NCBI GenBank assembly: GCA_015488295.1
Contig: WFOC01000002.1
Span: 1-46,926, forward strand
Direction: 5' to 3'
Length of the DNA stretch: 46,926 nt
Source of the DNA: Gammaproteobacteria bacterium
GTDB taxonomy: Bacteria; Pseudomonadota; Gammaproteobacteria; SZUA-229
A program made the translations under genes and the position numbers. This document shows, piece after piece, positions 35,548 to 45,310 of this stretch. Below the pieces are notes generated by a model. It saw only the letters and a list, made by a program, of their open reading frames with translations. It was not told the DNA's origin and searched no databases. The stretch's first letter is position 1, and the number at the start of each line of letters is the position of its first letter.

Positions 35548-36168
35548 ATGAATCTCACGCAGGCATCAGCACAAATCATTCTGGCTTCGGCCTCACCACG
35601 GCGGCGCGAACTGTTGCAGCAGATCGGCATCAATGCCATCGCGCAGGCGGTTGATATTGATGAGACCAAGCAGCCTGAAGAATCGGTGAATGAATATGTC
35701 GAACGCCTGGCCATGGAAAAAGCACAGCGTGGTTTCGATATTATTCTTAACGAAAATTCTCTGCCGGTACTTGGCTCCGACACCATCGTCGAAATCGGCG
35801 GCGATGTTTTGGGCAAACCTGAAAATCGCCAGCACGCAAAAGAAATACTGATGCGGCTTTCCGGCCAGCAACATGAAGTGCATACCTCGGTGGCAATTAT
35901 TACCACAGATAAAAAAGTAATAGCCACCAGCAGCAGCCAGGTGCAGTTTAAAAAACTCGAAACCTCAGAGATCGAAAATTATCTTGCCACGGGTGAGGCC
36001 GATGACAAGGCTGGCGCTTATGCGATTCAGGGCATCGCTGCGCAGTTCGTCAAAAACATCAACGGCAGCTTTTCCGGGGTGATGGGGTTGCCGCTGTATG
36101 AAACGGTTGAACTGCTCAAACAGTGCGGCGTAATAGCGCTGAAAAATATGCGTGCAGCGGAAAAATAA
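35548..36168 (+). CDS. maf: Maf-family nucleotide pyrophosphatase
   Basis: IILASASPRRRELLQQIG; GSDTIVEIGG; ORF opens at 35494 overlapping rlmH, ATG 35548 is the likelier start. Confidence 0.93.
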   Translation: MNLTQASAQIILASASPRRRELLQQIGINAIAQAVDIDETKQPEESVNEYVERLAMEKAQRGFDIILNENSLPVLGSDTIVEIGGDVLGKPENRQHAKEILMRLSGQQHEVHTSVAIITTDKKVIATSSSQVQFKKLETSEIENYLATGEADDKAGAYAIQGIAAQFVKNINGSFSGVMGLPLYETVELLKQCGVIALKNMRAAEK

Positions 36169-36200
36169 AGCAGACCAACGATACGGATTATAAAAAAATT

Positions 36201-37658
36201 ATGAGCAAAGAAATTTTAATCAATATAACACCGCAGGAAACGCGCGTCGCTATTTTAGAAAATGGCGTGTTGCATGATTTATACATCGAACGCAGTCGAA
36301 GCCGTGGCCTGGTCGGTAATGTATACAAAGGAAAAGTAGTGCGGGTGTTGCCGGGAATGGAAGCCGCGTTTGTTGAAATCGGCCTGGAAAAAGCGGCGTT
36401 TTTGCACGTCTCCGATGTCGCGCATAAAGATAAAAACAATAACCATGGTGAAGCCCTTCATATCAACCAGTTGTTGAGAGAAGGCCAGGAAATTCTGGTG
36501 CAGGTGATTAAAGATCAGCTTGGCACCAAGGGTGCGCGTCTAACCACCAATATCACCATCCCGTCGCGTTATCTGGTGTTTATGCCAAACGCAGACAACA
36601 TCGGTGTTTCTTCTCGCATTGAAAATGAAGAGGATCGTGAGCGGCTGAAAAATGACCTGCTGGCACAGGAACATCGTATGAAAAATGCCGGCTACATTTT
36701 ACGTACGGCCGCCGAGGTTGCCGACAGGGATGCTATCGCCAGTGATATAAAATACCTCAACCGCCTGTGGGAAAATATTAACAACACGGCTGATGTAAAA
36801 GTTGGTAACGCGGTTCATAAAGACCTGCCCCTGTATCTGCGTGTTCTGCGTGACATGGTTGATGAAGACATCGAAGTGATTCGTGTTGATTCGCGTGAGA
36901 CCAGCAACATCATGCTTGAATTTGCGGAAAAATATGTGCCTGAAGTCGCCGAATTTATCGAGCACTATCCGGGTGAACGTCCGGTATTCGATTTGCATGG
37001 CGTTGAAGATGAAATTCAAAAAGGGCTGGAGCGAAAAGTGCAACTCAAGTCCGGCGGTTATCTGATCATTGATCAAACCGAAGCGATGACCACTATTGAT
37101 GTTAATACCGGCGCTTATGTCGGCAGCCGCAATCTCGAAGAAACCATTTTCAAAACCAATCTGGAAGCCGCGCAGGGTATCGCCCGGCAGCTGCGTTTGC
37201 GTAATCTGGGCGGCATTGTCATTCTGGATTTCATTGACATGATTGAAGCCGAACACAAACGTCAGGTTATGCGCGCGCTGGAAAAGGCGCTGGAAAAAGA
37301 TCATGCGCGCACGTCAATCAGTGAAGTCTCGTCGCTGGGTCTGGTTGAGATGACACGCAAGCGCACACGTGAAAGTCTGGAGCATGTGTTGTGTGGCACC
37401 TGCCCAACCTGCGAAGGGCGTGGCACCATCAAAACTGCAGAGACAGTGTGTTACGAAATATTCAGAGAGATACTGCGTGAAGCGCGCCAGTTTGATGCCA
37501 GGGAGTTACTGGTGCTGGCGGCACAGGATGTGGTTGATATGCTGGTTGACGAGGAATCAAGCAGCCTGGCCGAGCTGGAAGACTTTATCGGTATTCCGAT
37601 CAAGTTTCAGGCAGAAGCCCTGTTTACCCAGGAACAGTTTGATGTGGTTATTCTCTGA
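36201..37658 (+). CDS. rng: Ribonuclease G
   Basis: MSKEILINITPQETRVAILENGVLHDLYIERSRSRGLVGNVYKGKV; Zn-link CGTCPTCEGRG; ORF track start 36123 is upstream of the likely ATG. Confidence 0.96.
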   Translation: MSKEILINITPQETRVAILENGVLHDLYIERSRSRGLVGNVYKGKVVRVLPGMEAAFVEIGLEKAAFLHVSDVAHKDKNNNHGEALHINQLLREGQEILVQVIKDQLGTKGARLTTNITIPSRYLVFMPNADNIGVSSRIENEEDRERLKNDLLAQEHRMKNAGYILRTAAEVADRDAIASDIKYLNRLWENINNTADVKVGNAVHKDLPLYLRVLRDMVDEDIEVIRVDSRETSNIMLEFAEKYVPEVAEFIEHYPGERPVFDLHGVEDEIQKGLERKVQLKSGGYLIIDQTEAMTTIDVNTGAYVGSRNLEETIFKTNLEAAQGIARQLRLRNLGGIVILDFIDMIEAEHKRQVMRALEKALEKDHARTSISEVSSLGLVEMTRKRTRESLEHVLCGTCPTCEGRGTIKTAETVCYEIFREILREARQFDARELLVLAAQDVVDMLVDEESSSLAELEDFIGIPIKFQAEALFTQEQFDVVIL

Positions 37659-37694
37659 TATTTTTTCCGTTAATTAAAACGTTTTATTACTTCT

Positions 37695-40600
37695 ATGCGC
37701 TGGCTTATACGTTTCAGAATATGCATCATCATCTGCCTGGCAGTGGTGCTGATTTCTGCGGCTGTTATATTCAGTGTGTTGCGCGCTGTGCTGCCTTATG
37801 CCACCGGTTATAAAAACGAGATCCAGCTGGAGATCAGTAAACAGATCGGCCTGCCGGTTGAGATCGAATCAATCGACGCGGCGATTCACTGGTTTTCACC
37901 ACGCTTAAAACTTATTGGCGTATCGATCTACGATGAAAAAAACAAGCTACCGTTGTTTAATTTCAGAGAAGCCTTTGTTGAGCTGGATGTGCTGGCCTCG
38001 GTCATGCATGGCAATGTTATCGTTGCTGACGTTGGTCTGGTCGGTGCTGATATTTCAATTGAAAAACTGTCTGAAACTGAATGGTCGATTCAGGGGATTA
38101 AATTTACCAGTGGTGGCTCGAGCGAATTGCCTGAGCGCTTTGTTTACATGCTGCAAAACTCGGATTATTTATTGCATGACAGCAATATTTATTATCAGGA
38201 TCATACCGGCGATAAGTTAAGCCTCAGTCTGTTAGATATAAACATGGATGTCAGAAATGATTTTAATAATCATAAAATAAAATTTTCCATGAACCTGCCG
38301 GAGTCTTACGGAAAAAGTCTGGTGGTGGTTGCCGACTTGCAGGGAGATTTCGATGTGCTGGATGGCGATGTTTACATCGAGGCGCAGCAGCTTAAAGTAA
38401 AACAGTGGAACAGGAAGTTCAATCTTCTGAATAAATACCAGGTCGACACCACGCTTGATATAAATATATGGGGCACGCTGGATAACAGCAATATTGAAAG
38501 CCTGGTGGCGCAACTGACGGCAAAAGATTTATCGGTGGTTAACAGCCGGACGAAAAAAAGCTGGCAGACTAAATATCTGTCAACAAAATTCCGCTATGTA
38601 AAAGAGGCTGAGAATCATTACCTGGCGGTTTCAGATTTTTATTTTGGTAGCAGGGAAAAAGCGGCGTGGGCTCACCCGGCGACAATTCTGGCGAGTGATG
38701 AAGGCGATTACTATTATTTGAGTGCAGATTTTTTAAGAGTCGAGGATTTGCAGCAGATTGCTGATGTGCTGTTGCCTGCCGGTTTAAATCATGAAATCGC
38801 GCAGTTGCTGAAGATTGATAAAGTGGAAGACCTGAATGATTATCAGTTAAAGGCGGATATCTACAATCTTGATCTGCAGATTCCCAAAGACATGTCAGAA
38901 CAGAATCTGCTTGATAAATTAACAGTAGAGGCCGTGCTCAATGACTTTTCAATAGCAAATCATGCCGATGGTTTTAAACTGACCGGGCTTGATGGCGCGT
39001 TAAACTACAGCAAACCGCAAGCTGTGATTGACTTGCAAACAAAGGATGCAGTATTTGAATATAAAGAACTCTTTTCTGAACCGATAGTTGTCGGTACATT
39101 GCAGGGGAAGTTGACGCTGGCTCGCATGGATGATGGCTGGCAGGCAAGCACCGAACAGTTGCAGTTAAAAAATAATCACATCAATACTTTCTCGCGTTTT
39201 GTTCTGAATGTTTCAGCTGAAAATAAAACTTTTGTCGACATGCAAACCAGTTTTTATGATGCTGATGGAAAATATACCCGGCATTACCTGCCGGTTGGCA
39301 TCATGTCGAGTGGGCTGGTCGACTGGTTGAATATGGCGGTAACTGATGGCCATGTTCCTGAAGGTCAGTTTATTATGTATGGCGAGCTTGACGGGTTTCC
39401 CTATGCCGATCACAGCGGTGTGTTTCAGACAATGTTTACCGTGCATGATGTGAACATGAAATTTATGGAAGACTGGCCTGTGCTGACGGATGCTTCTGCA
39501 ACCATCAAGTTTGACAAACAGTCACTGTTTATCACGAAGATGAAAGGCTGGACGCATGATGCAGAAATGCTGGACGGTTCTGTAACGTTTCTGGATCTGA
39601 ACCATCCTCACCTGACGGTTAAAATTGAAGCGCACGGTAAAAACGAGGACTTGCAGTCCTATATATGGAGCAGCCCTCTGGATGATGTGCTTGGTAACGC
39701 CATGCGTCTGTTTCAGCTGGAAGGTAAAAACAACCTGGCCCTGACGGTGGAGGTTCCTCTCGATAAAGATCAGGTGGATGTTACTGTTGATGGTCACCTG
39801 ACGCTTGTTGACACGGGTATTTATTACCCCGCACTGGGGTATGAACTTGACGGTGTCAACGGTGTTATTGATTTTACCGAGAAAAGTATTTTTGCCGATT
39901 CGATCATCGCGCAATTTGATAACAAACCGGTTTCAATTAACGCTTTTACTGAAAAGGGTGATTCCGGTTCGCAGGTGGTTTTTCATCTTGATGGTGAGAT
40001 AGATATCGATTACCTGTTGCAGCGTTATGAGTGGATACCCAAAGACTGGTTGTCAGGGCAGTCAGCGTGGTCGATAAACTTTGAAATACCTTATCAGCCG
40101 AAAGATTATCTGGTGCGTATTACGGCAGATTCTCTTCTGGAAAATGTTGTGGTGCAAATGTCTGACAAGGTGCAAAAACCACCTGCCAGCAAGCTGGATT
40201 TTTCTGCGGAAATCAATATTCTGGATGCTGGTGATTTACAGGTGAATGCCAGCATCAATGGTGTCGGCATCAATGGTGCTGGTGCGGATAAAAATTCAGA
40301 ACACCTTGTCGATTTATTTGCTGTGCGCAATGCAGAAAAAATATGGAACTTTGATGTGAGATCAGGCTACATGACCGGCAGGGGCGAGCTCACCGAAGGC
40401 CTGGGCAAAGACACACAATTTATTCTTGATCTTGATGAAGTGGATGTGCATGCGTTGTTTTTCAGTAAAAATAAAAAAGTATCCCGACCGTTAATGCCAT
40501 CAAGTTTTCCACCGTTGAGCTGGCAAGCCAGAAAAGTATTATGGGATGACTGGACGTTTACCGATGTCAAACTTGAAACCAGCTGGAACAAGCACGGCAT

Positions 40601-41339
40601 GTTGATAAACAGGTTTTCACTGAAAGGTCCGGCGATGACGTTTAGTGCGCGCGGCAGCTGGCTGACCGCGTGGAACGGGTCACACGAAACAGTGATGCAG
40701 GGCAAAATCAGCAGCACTAACTGTGGTGAGACACTGGTCGGGTTAGGTTATCAGCGCAGTCTCGATCACTGCGAATACAATGCGACCTTTAGCTCGAAAT
40801 GGCCGGCAGAGCCTTATGCACTGTCCTGGTCGAACATGAAAGGTGAAACTTCGTTCGAGATGAAAAAAGGTGAGATACTTGAAGTTGACCCGGGCACCGG
40901 CGGGCGCTTGCTTGGGTTGTTGAACATATTCAAGCTGGCAAACCGCCTGGCTTTCGATTTTAACGACGTGACGCGTGAAGGTTTTGCCTTCGACACCATC
41001 CAAGGTGATTTTGAGTTTGTTAATGGCGATGGTTCGCTGAAAAACTTTGATGTCTCTGCACCAGCGGCAGACATCAATATGTTTGGTAGTATAGGCATGG
41101 TAAAACACGACTATGGCCTGTTGATGCGGGTGAAGCCGCATACGGATAGCCTGACATTTGCCGGTGGCTTTTTGATGGGCGGTGTTGTTGTTGGCACCGG
41201 CCTGGCTCTTATTCAAAAGGTGTTTGATCTGGGCGTAATCGGGCATAATGTTTATTCGATTACGGGCACCTGGGATAAGCCGGTTATTGAGAAGATTATT
41301 GAGCGTGAAGCGGATACGTCAGATGAGGAAGATTTTTAA
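37695..41339 (+). CDS. yhdP: AsmA-like/YhdP family large envelope protein, 1214 aa
   Basis: N-terminal TM, long beta-rich protein immediately after rng as in other gammaproteobacteria; C-terminal GLLNIFKLANRLAFDFNDVTREGFAFDTIQGDF. Confidence 0.9.
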   Translation: MRWLIRFRICIIICLAVVLISAAVIFSVLRAVLPYATGYKNEIQLEISKQIGLPVEIESIDAAIHWFSPRLKLIGVSIYDEKNKLPLFNFREAFVELDVLASVMHGNVIVADVGLVGADISIEKLSETEWSIQGIKFTSGGSSELPERFVYMLQNSDYLLHDSNIYYQDHTGDKLSLSLLDINMDVRNDFNNHKIKFSMNLPESYGKSLVVVADLQGDFDVLDGDVYIEAQQLKVKQWNRKFNLLNKYQVDTTLDINIWGTLDNSNIESLVAQLTAKDLSVVNSRTKKSWQTKYLSTKFRYVKEAENHYLAVSDFYFGSREKAAWAHPATILASDEGDYYYLSADFLRVEDLQQIADVLLPAGLNHEIAQLLKIDKVEDLNDYQLKADIYNLDLQIPKDMSEQNLLDKLTVEAVLNDFSIANHADGFKLTGLDGALNYSKPQAVIDLQTKDAVFEYKELFSEPIVVGTLQGKLTLARMDDGWQASTEQLQLKNNHINTFSRFVLNVSAENKTFVDMQTSFYDADGKYTRHYLPVGIMSSGLVDWLNMAVTDGHVPEGQFIMYGELDGFPYADHSGVFQTMFTVHDVNMKFMEDWPVLTDASATIKFDKQSLFITKMKGWTHDAEMLDGSVTFLDLNHPHLTVKIEAHGKNEDLQSYIWSSPLDDVLGNAMRLFQLEGKNNLALTVEVPLDKDQVDVTVDGHLTLVDTGIYYPALGYELDGVNGVIDFTEKSIFADSIIAQFDNKPVSINAFTEKGDSGSQVVFHLDGEIDIDYLLQRYEWIPKDWLSGQSAWSINFEIPYQPKDYLVRITADSLLENVVVQMSDKVQKPPASKLDFSAEINILDAGDLQVNASINGVGINGAGADKNSEHLVDLFAVRNAEKIWNFDVRSGYMTGRGELTEGLGKDTQFILDLDEVDVHALFFSKNKKVSRPLMPSSFPPLSWQARKVLWDDWTFTDVKLETSWNKHGMLINRFSLKGPAMTFSARGSWLTAWNGSHETVMQGKISSTNCGETLVGLGYQRSLDHCEYNATFSSKWPAEPYALSWSNMKGETSFEMKKGEILEVDPGTGGRLLGLLNIFKLANRLAFDFNDVTREGFAFDTIQGDFEFVNGDGSLKNFDVSAPAADINMFGSIGMVKHDYGLLMRVKPHTDSLTFAGGFLMGGVVVGTGLALIQKVFDLGVIGHNVYSITGTWDKPVIEKIIEREADTSDEEDF

Positions 41340-41341
41340 CA

Positions 41342-41773
41342 ATGAATAAATTCCCGACGCTGATCCCCGGGGCATTGCTTGCGCTCATATTATCATTGTC
41401 TGCCACGATGATTTATGCTGAAGTATCCGTCGGCGCAGTGACAACCGATAAAGCCGCTGTTATCAGCGCCAGGCCACTGTCACAGCCGGCAGAAGAGAGT
41501 ACCACCGGCTGGCAGCTGTATGCCGAGCAATGGGAGCTGGCGCGAAGCGGTGAGACTATATTGTCGCTGCCGGTGCTGAAACAGGTGATTCAGGCATGGC
41601 TGGCCGATAAAAGTAAAAAGATAGAAATACAGTATCCGGGCGGTGAAGATGGTGAATTCTGGGTGCATGAACTGGCCGACTGGCTGGTTGCTCTGGGAAT
41701 TCCGTCAAAGTATATGGTCATAACACCGGGCAGCGGCGCGGATGATGTGATTAAATTCGATATAATAAAATAA
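41342..41773 (+). CDS. Hypothetical secreted protein, 143 aa
   Basis: N-terminal signal peptide MNKFPTLIPGALLALILSLSATMIYA; 2 nt after yhdP stop. Confidence 0.75.
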   Translation: MNKFPTLIPGALLALILSLSATMIYAEVSVGAVTTDKAAVISARPLSQPAEESTTGWQLYAEQWELARSGETILSLPVLKQVIQAWLADKSKKIEIQYPGGEDGEFWVHELADWLVALGIPSKYMVITPGSGADDVIKFDIIK

Positions 41774-41789
41774 ATGAGCAGGAGATTGA

Positions 41790-42623
41790 TTGGTGAGTAA
41801 AGTTGCAGCGATACAGATGGCATCAGGACCAAATGTGAAAGCGAATCTGGCTGAAGCTGAAAAGCTGGTGAAAATTGCCGTTCAGCAGGAGGCCGAGCTG
41901 GTCGTGTTGCCGGAAAATTTTGCCATCATGGGCACGACTGAAAACGATAAAGTCAAAATTGCCGAAGATTTTGGCGGCGGTTTATTGCAGGACTATCTCA
42001 GGGATCTGGCAATCAAGTACAATATCTGGCTGGTTGGTGGCACTATTCCGTTAAGCTCGGCTGAGGCTGGAAAGATTTCTGCTGCCTGCTTGTTGTTCAA
42101 CCCGCAGGGCGAAGTTGTCGCCCGCTATGACAAGATACACCTGTTTGATGTCACCATCGAAGCCAGCAACGAAAGTTATACCGAATCAGAAACCATCTCG
42201 GCGGGTAATGATATTGTTGTTGTTGATACGCCGTTTGGTCGACTCGGGCTGGCGGTTTGTTATGACCTGCGTTTCCCCGAACTGTTTCGCGCCATGGTTG
42301 AACAAAAAATGGAAATTTGTGCGCTGCCATCGGCTTTCACCAGCCTCACCGGCAAGGTTCACTGGGAATCATTATTGCGTTCACGAGCTATTGAAAATCT
42401 CTCGTTCATGGTTGCTGCCGACCAGGGCGGCTACCATGTGGGTGGTCGTGAAACACACGGCGACAGCATGATTGTTGATCCCTGGGGGCGGGTGCTTAAC
42501 CGGTTGCCGCATGGCACTGGCGTGGTAGTGGCTAATATTGATATGGTCAAGCTGGAACATACGCGCAAGATGTTTCCTGCGCTTGAACACCAAAGGTTTC
42601 AATGCGCCTTTGCTAGCAGATAG
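41790..42623 (+). CDS. Carbon-nitrogen hydrolase (nitrilase superfamily, Nit2-like omega-amidase)
   Basis: ORF 277 aa; catalytic E (VLPENFAIMG), K (RYDKIHLFDV), C (GLAVCYDLRFPELFR). Confidence 0.93.
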   Translation: MVSKVAAIQMASGPNVKANLAEAEKLVKIAVQQEAELVVLPENFAIMGTTENDKVKIAEDFGGGLLQDYLRDLAIKYNIWLVGGTIPLSSAEAGKISAACLLFNPQGEVVARYDKIHLFDVTIEASNESYTESETISAGNDIVVVDTPFGRLGLAVCYDLRFPELFRAMVEQKMEICALPSAFTSLTGKVHWESLLRSRAIENLSFMVAADQGGYHVGGRETHGDSMIVDPWGRVLNRLPHGTGVVVANIDMVKLEHTRKMFPALEHQRFQCAFASR

Positions 42624-42670
42624 TGAGCATTCCTGAAAAATACCCGGGTTATTAAATAGCTGTTACAGCG

Positions 42671-43837
42671 ATGGAATTTCAAAATATAATTTTGCAGTTT
42701 GTTTTGATCTTCGCTGGCGCGGCGATTTTTGCCACAATTTTTTTATACCTCAAGCAACCTGTTATTCTCGCCTATATCGGCTTTGGTATTGTCGCCGGGC
42801 CGTGGGGGCTCGGCCTGATCAAGGAGCCGGGGCACATCGAAGAGCTGTCGCATATCGGTGTCATTCTGCTGCTGTATCTTCTTGGCATCAACCTGAAACC
42901 TGATCGCCTGTATCACCTTTTCAGCAAAACGGCAGTGGTGACACTGCTCACCAGTCTGGTGTTTCTGGTAGTGACAGCGTCTGCTGCCATGGCTTTTGGT
43001 TTTGGTTTTGTTGAAAGCGCCATCATCGGTGCCGCTCTGATGTTTTCCAGTACCATCATCAGTCTTAAGCTGATTCCGACCACGGCGCTGCACCACCGCC
43101 ACACTGGCGAGATGATGATCAGCGTATTGTTGATGCAGGATGTCATTGCAATTTTGCTGATCGTGTTGTTGACAGGTGGCCAGGGTGATAACGTTACTTC
43201 AGCTATTGCTATGTTATTTGTGAAATTGATCGCGCTGGCAGTGGTGGCTTATGGCCTGGTTCGATATGTCATCAATAACCTTTTTTTACGTTTTGATATT
43301 ATTCAGGAATACACTTTTCTGCTGGCGCTGGGCTGGGGTATGCTTGGTGCCGGTGTGGCGCAGGCCATTGGCCTGTCGTATGAGATGGGCGCGTTTGTAG
43401 CCGGTGTTGCCTTCGCTTCGTCACCGGTATCGATGGTGATTGCCGAACACCTTAAACCGCTGCGTGACTTTTTTCTGATCCTGTTTTTCTTCTCCATCGG
43501 TGCGCACTTTAATTTCCTGGTAACGCAGCAGGTGCTATTGGCCGGTGTCGTTATTTCGATAATGATCGTGCTGGTAAAGCCTTTTGTATTCAAACAGGGG
43601 TTTCAGTTAATCGGTGAAGACAAAAAGTTTTCTGCAGAGCTGGGTGCAAGGTTGGGGCAGGGCAGTGAGTTTTCCCTGCTGGTGTCATACAGTGCGCTGG
43701 CTGCCGGCATAATCGATCTGCGCGCGTCCTATCTGATACAGCTGGTGGTTATCATCACCTTTGTGTTGTCGACATACTGGGTGGTGTATCGCTACCGTAC
43801 GCCGATTTCGAGCACTGCTAAAAATCGCATGGATTAG
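42671..43837 (+). CDS. CPA2-family cation:proton antiporter (membrane domain only)
   Basis: ORF 388 aa, multi-TM; LGINLKPDRLY, SSTIISLKLI, GAFVAGVAFASSP; no TrkA-N domain. Confidence 0.88.
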   Translation: MEFQNIILQFVLIFAGAAIFATIFLYLKQPVILAYIGFGIVAGPWGLGLIKEPGHIEELSHIGVILLLYLLGINLKPDRLYHLFSKTAVVTLLTSLVFLVVTASAAMAFGFGFVESAIIGAALMFSSTIISLKLIPTTALHHRHTGEMMISVLLMQDVIAILLIVLLTGGQGDNVTSAIAMLFVKLIALAVVAYGLVRYVINNLFLRFDIIQEYTFLLALGWGMLGAGVAQAIGLSYEMGAFVAGVAFASSPVSMVIAEHLKPLRDFFLILFFFSIGAHFNFLVTQQVLLAGVVISIMIVLVKPFVFKQGFQLIGEDKKFSAELGARLGQGSEFSLLVSYSALAAGIIDLRASYLIQLVVIITFVLSTYWVVYRYRTPISSTAKNRMD

Positions 43838-43848
43838 AGGCAGTTTAC

Positions 43849-43979
43849 ACTCGTTCCCACGCTCCCGCGCGGGAATGCATAGGATGCTTAGATTAAATAT
43901 CCCATTTCAAAATTTCTGAACGTAGCGTGTTTCTCAAGGTCAGGTATGGATTCCCACAGAGACTGTGGGAACCAGAGAA
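43849..43979. repeat. REP/MITE-like element with two TTCCCAC...GGGAA palindromic ends
   Basis: CTCGTTCCCACGCTCCCGCGCGGGAATGCAT (hairpin 43854-43875) and GGATTCCCACAGAGACTGTGGGAACCAG (about 43949-43975). Confidence 0.65.
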
Positions 43980-43983
43980 TTCA

Positions 43984-44526
43984 CTATTCACTATTTACTA
44001 TCTTACTGTCTTCCAGTTCACGCAAATATTTAAACAGCTTGCGTGAAGCAGCGGGCGGTTTGCCCTGCTTTTTTTCCTGATGTGCGGCGCGAATCAACTG
44101 GTTGATGTGCTGGCGGTCGATCTCCGGAAAATGTGCGATGACTTCGTTGAGTGTGTTTTTGTCGTTGTCAATCAAACTGTCGCGCCATTTTTCCAGGCGT
44201 TTAAAATGCGCAGTGTTGGTGTCGTGGCGATGCTGTATTTTTCTCAGTTGCGCTTCGATGTCTTCACTGTCGATAGCGCGTAATAATTTCCCGATGTACA
44301 GACGCTGCCGCTTGAGGCCGCTGCGTGATTTTATTTTTAATGCGGTGTTTATCGCTTCTTCCAGTTCGTCGCTCATGTTCAGCGAATCCCGGTCTTCCCG
44401 TGACAGCTTTAATATTTCCCCGCCGACATCGATTAGATGCTGGCTGTCACGTTTTAGCTGTGACTTGCTGGGGCCATCATATAAAGGTTCTTCGCTGTTT
44501 TTTTCTGAATTATGATTAGTAGTCAT
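43984..44526 (-). CDS. darP: Ribosome-associated protein DarP (YjgA, DUF615)
   Basis: SKSQLKRDSQHLIDVGGEILKLSREDRDSL; KRQRLYIGKLLR; ORF opens at 44586 but ATG 44526 fits the family better. Confidence 0.88.
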   Translation of the reverse strand: MTTNHNSEKNSEEPLYDGPSKSQLKRDSQHLIDVGGEILKLSREDRDSLNMSDELEEAINTALKIKSRSGLKRQRLYIGKLLRAIDSEDIEAQLRKIQHRHDTNTAHFKRLEKWRDSLIDNDKNTLNEVIAHFPEIDRQHINQLIRAAHQEKKQGKPPAASRKLFKYLRELEDSKIVNSE

Positions 44527-45307
44527 CGTCGTTATCGATTGCTTGTTCGATGTATGGTTTTTCGTGATTGAAACTGACGCTTTCAAGTTGCATGCGTGAG
44601 TGCAGTTTTCCGTCGCGGTAGTTTTCTATAATAACGGGAATATTATACAGTGCGGGTATCAGCCAGATATGCAACTGCCGATCTCTGTCCGGGTCGCTGC
44701 GTACTAGTTGCAATGCTTTGTATTCCTTGCCGGCAAAAGTGATTTTTTTGCTTGATGTTAAAACAAAGTTATAGTCACCGATCTCGCCTTTAAGAATAGC
44801 CTTGTAAGGGTATTCTTTAACATCTTCGCTGGCTTCAATCATCAGCGGAATCTGAAATGAAACAATGTCCCAGATTTCGCTATCGGTTTGAAGGTCTATT
44901 TTTTTGCCGCGAACAACACCGCTTATTTTTCCTTTCAGCGTGTTTTTATATGTGTTCCATAATATGTCGATGTCTTCGTCCCGGTTTTTCTCTCGACCGG
45001 TTTGTTTGTAGACGTGCTTTTTTAGTAATAGATTGTCGCCGGCTTCATCGATATAGCTGACCGCAGAAACAGTGTCGCTGGCAAACATGCTGGCGATGCC
45101 GAACAGTTTTGTATCCTGGCTGAACTTATAGCCCTTGTCGGTATAACTTAGCTGGTAGTGTGCTTCGGCAAGTTTTAAATCATATTTTTGAATGGCATAC
45201 CTGGCATCGAATTCGGGCAGGGCGTGAGTGGCAAAAACATTATGAGAAAGCAGGGTGGTCGCGGCAACAAGCAGTGGTAACAGAAAAAATGTTTTTTTGC
45301 GCGGCAT
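44516..45307 (-). CDS. DUF3108-family exported protein
   Basis: 263 aa; signal peptide, FDARYAIQKYDLKLAEAHYQLSYTDKGYKFSQDTKLFGIASMF; located downstream of purN. Confidence 0.85.
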   Translation of the reverse strand: MPRKKTFFLLPLLVAATTLLSHNVFATHALPEFDARYAIQKYDLKLAEAHYQLSYTDKGYKFSQDTKLFGIASMFASDTVSAVSYIDEAGDNLLLKKHVYKQTGREKNRDEDIDILWNTYKNTLKGKISGVVRGKKIDLQTDSEIWDIVSFQIPLMIEASEDVKEYPYKAILKGEIGDYNFVLTSSKKITFAGKEYKALQLVRSDPDRDRQLHIWLIPALYNIPVIIENYRDGKLHSRMQLESVSFNHEKPYIEQAIDNDDDY

Positions 45308-45310
45308 GGT

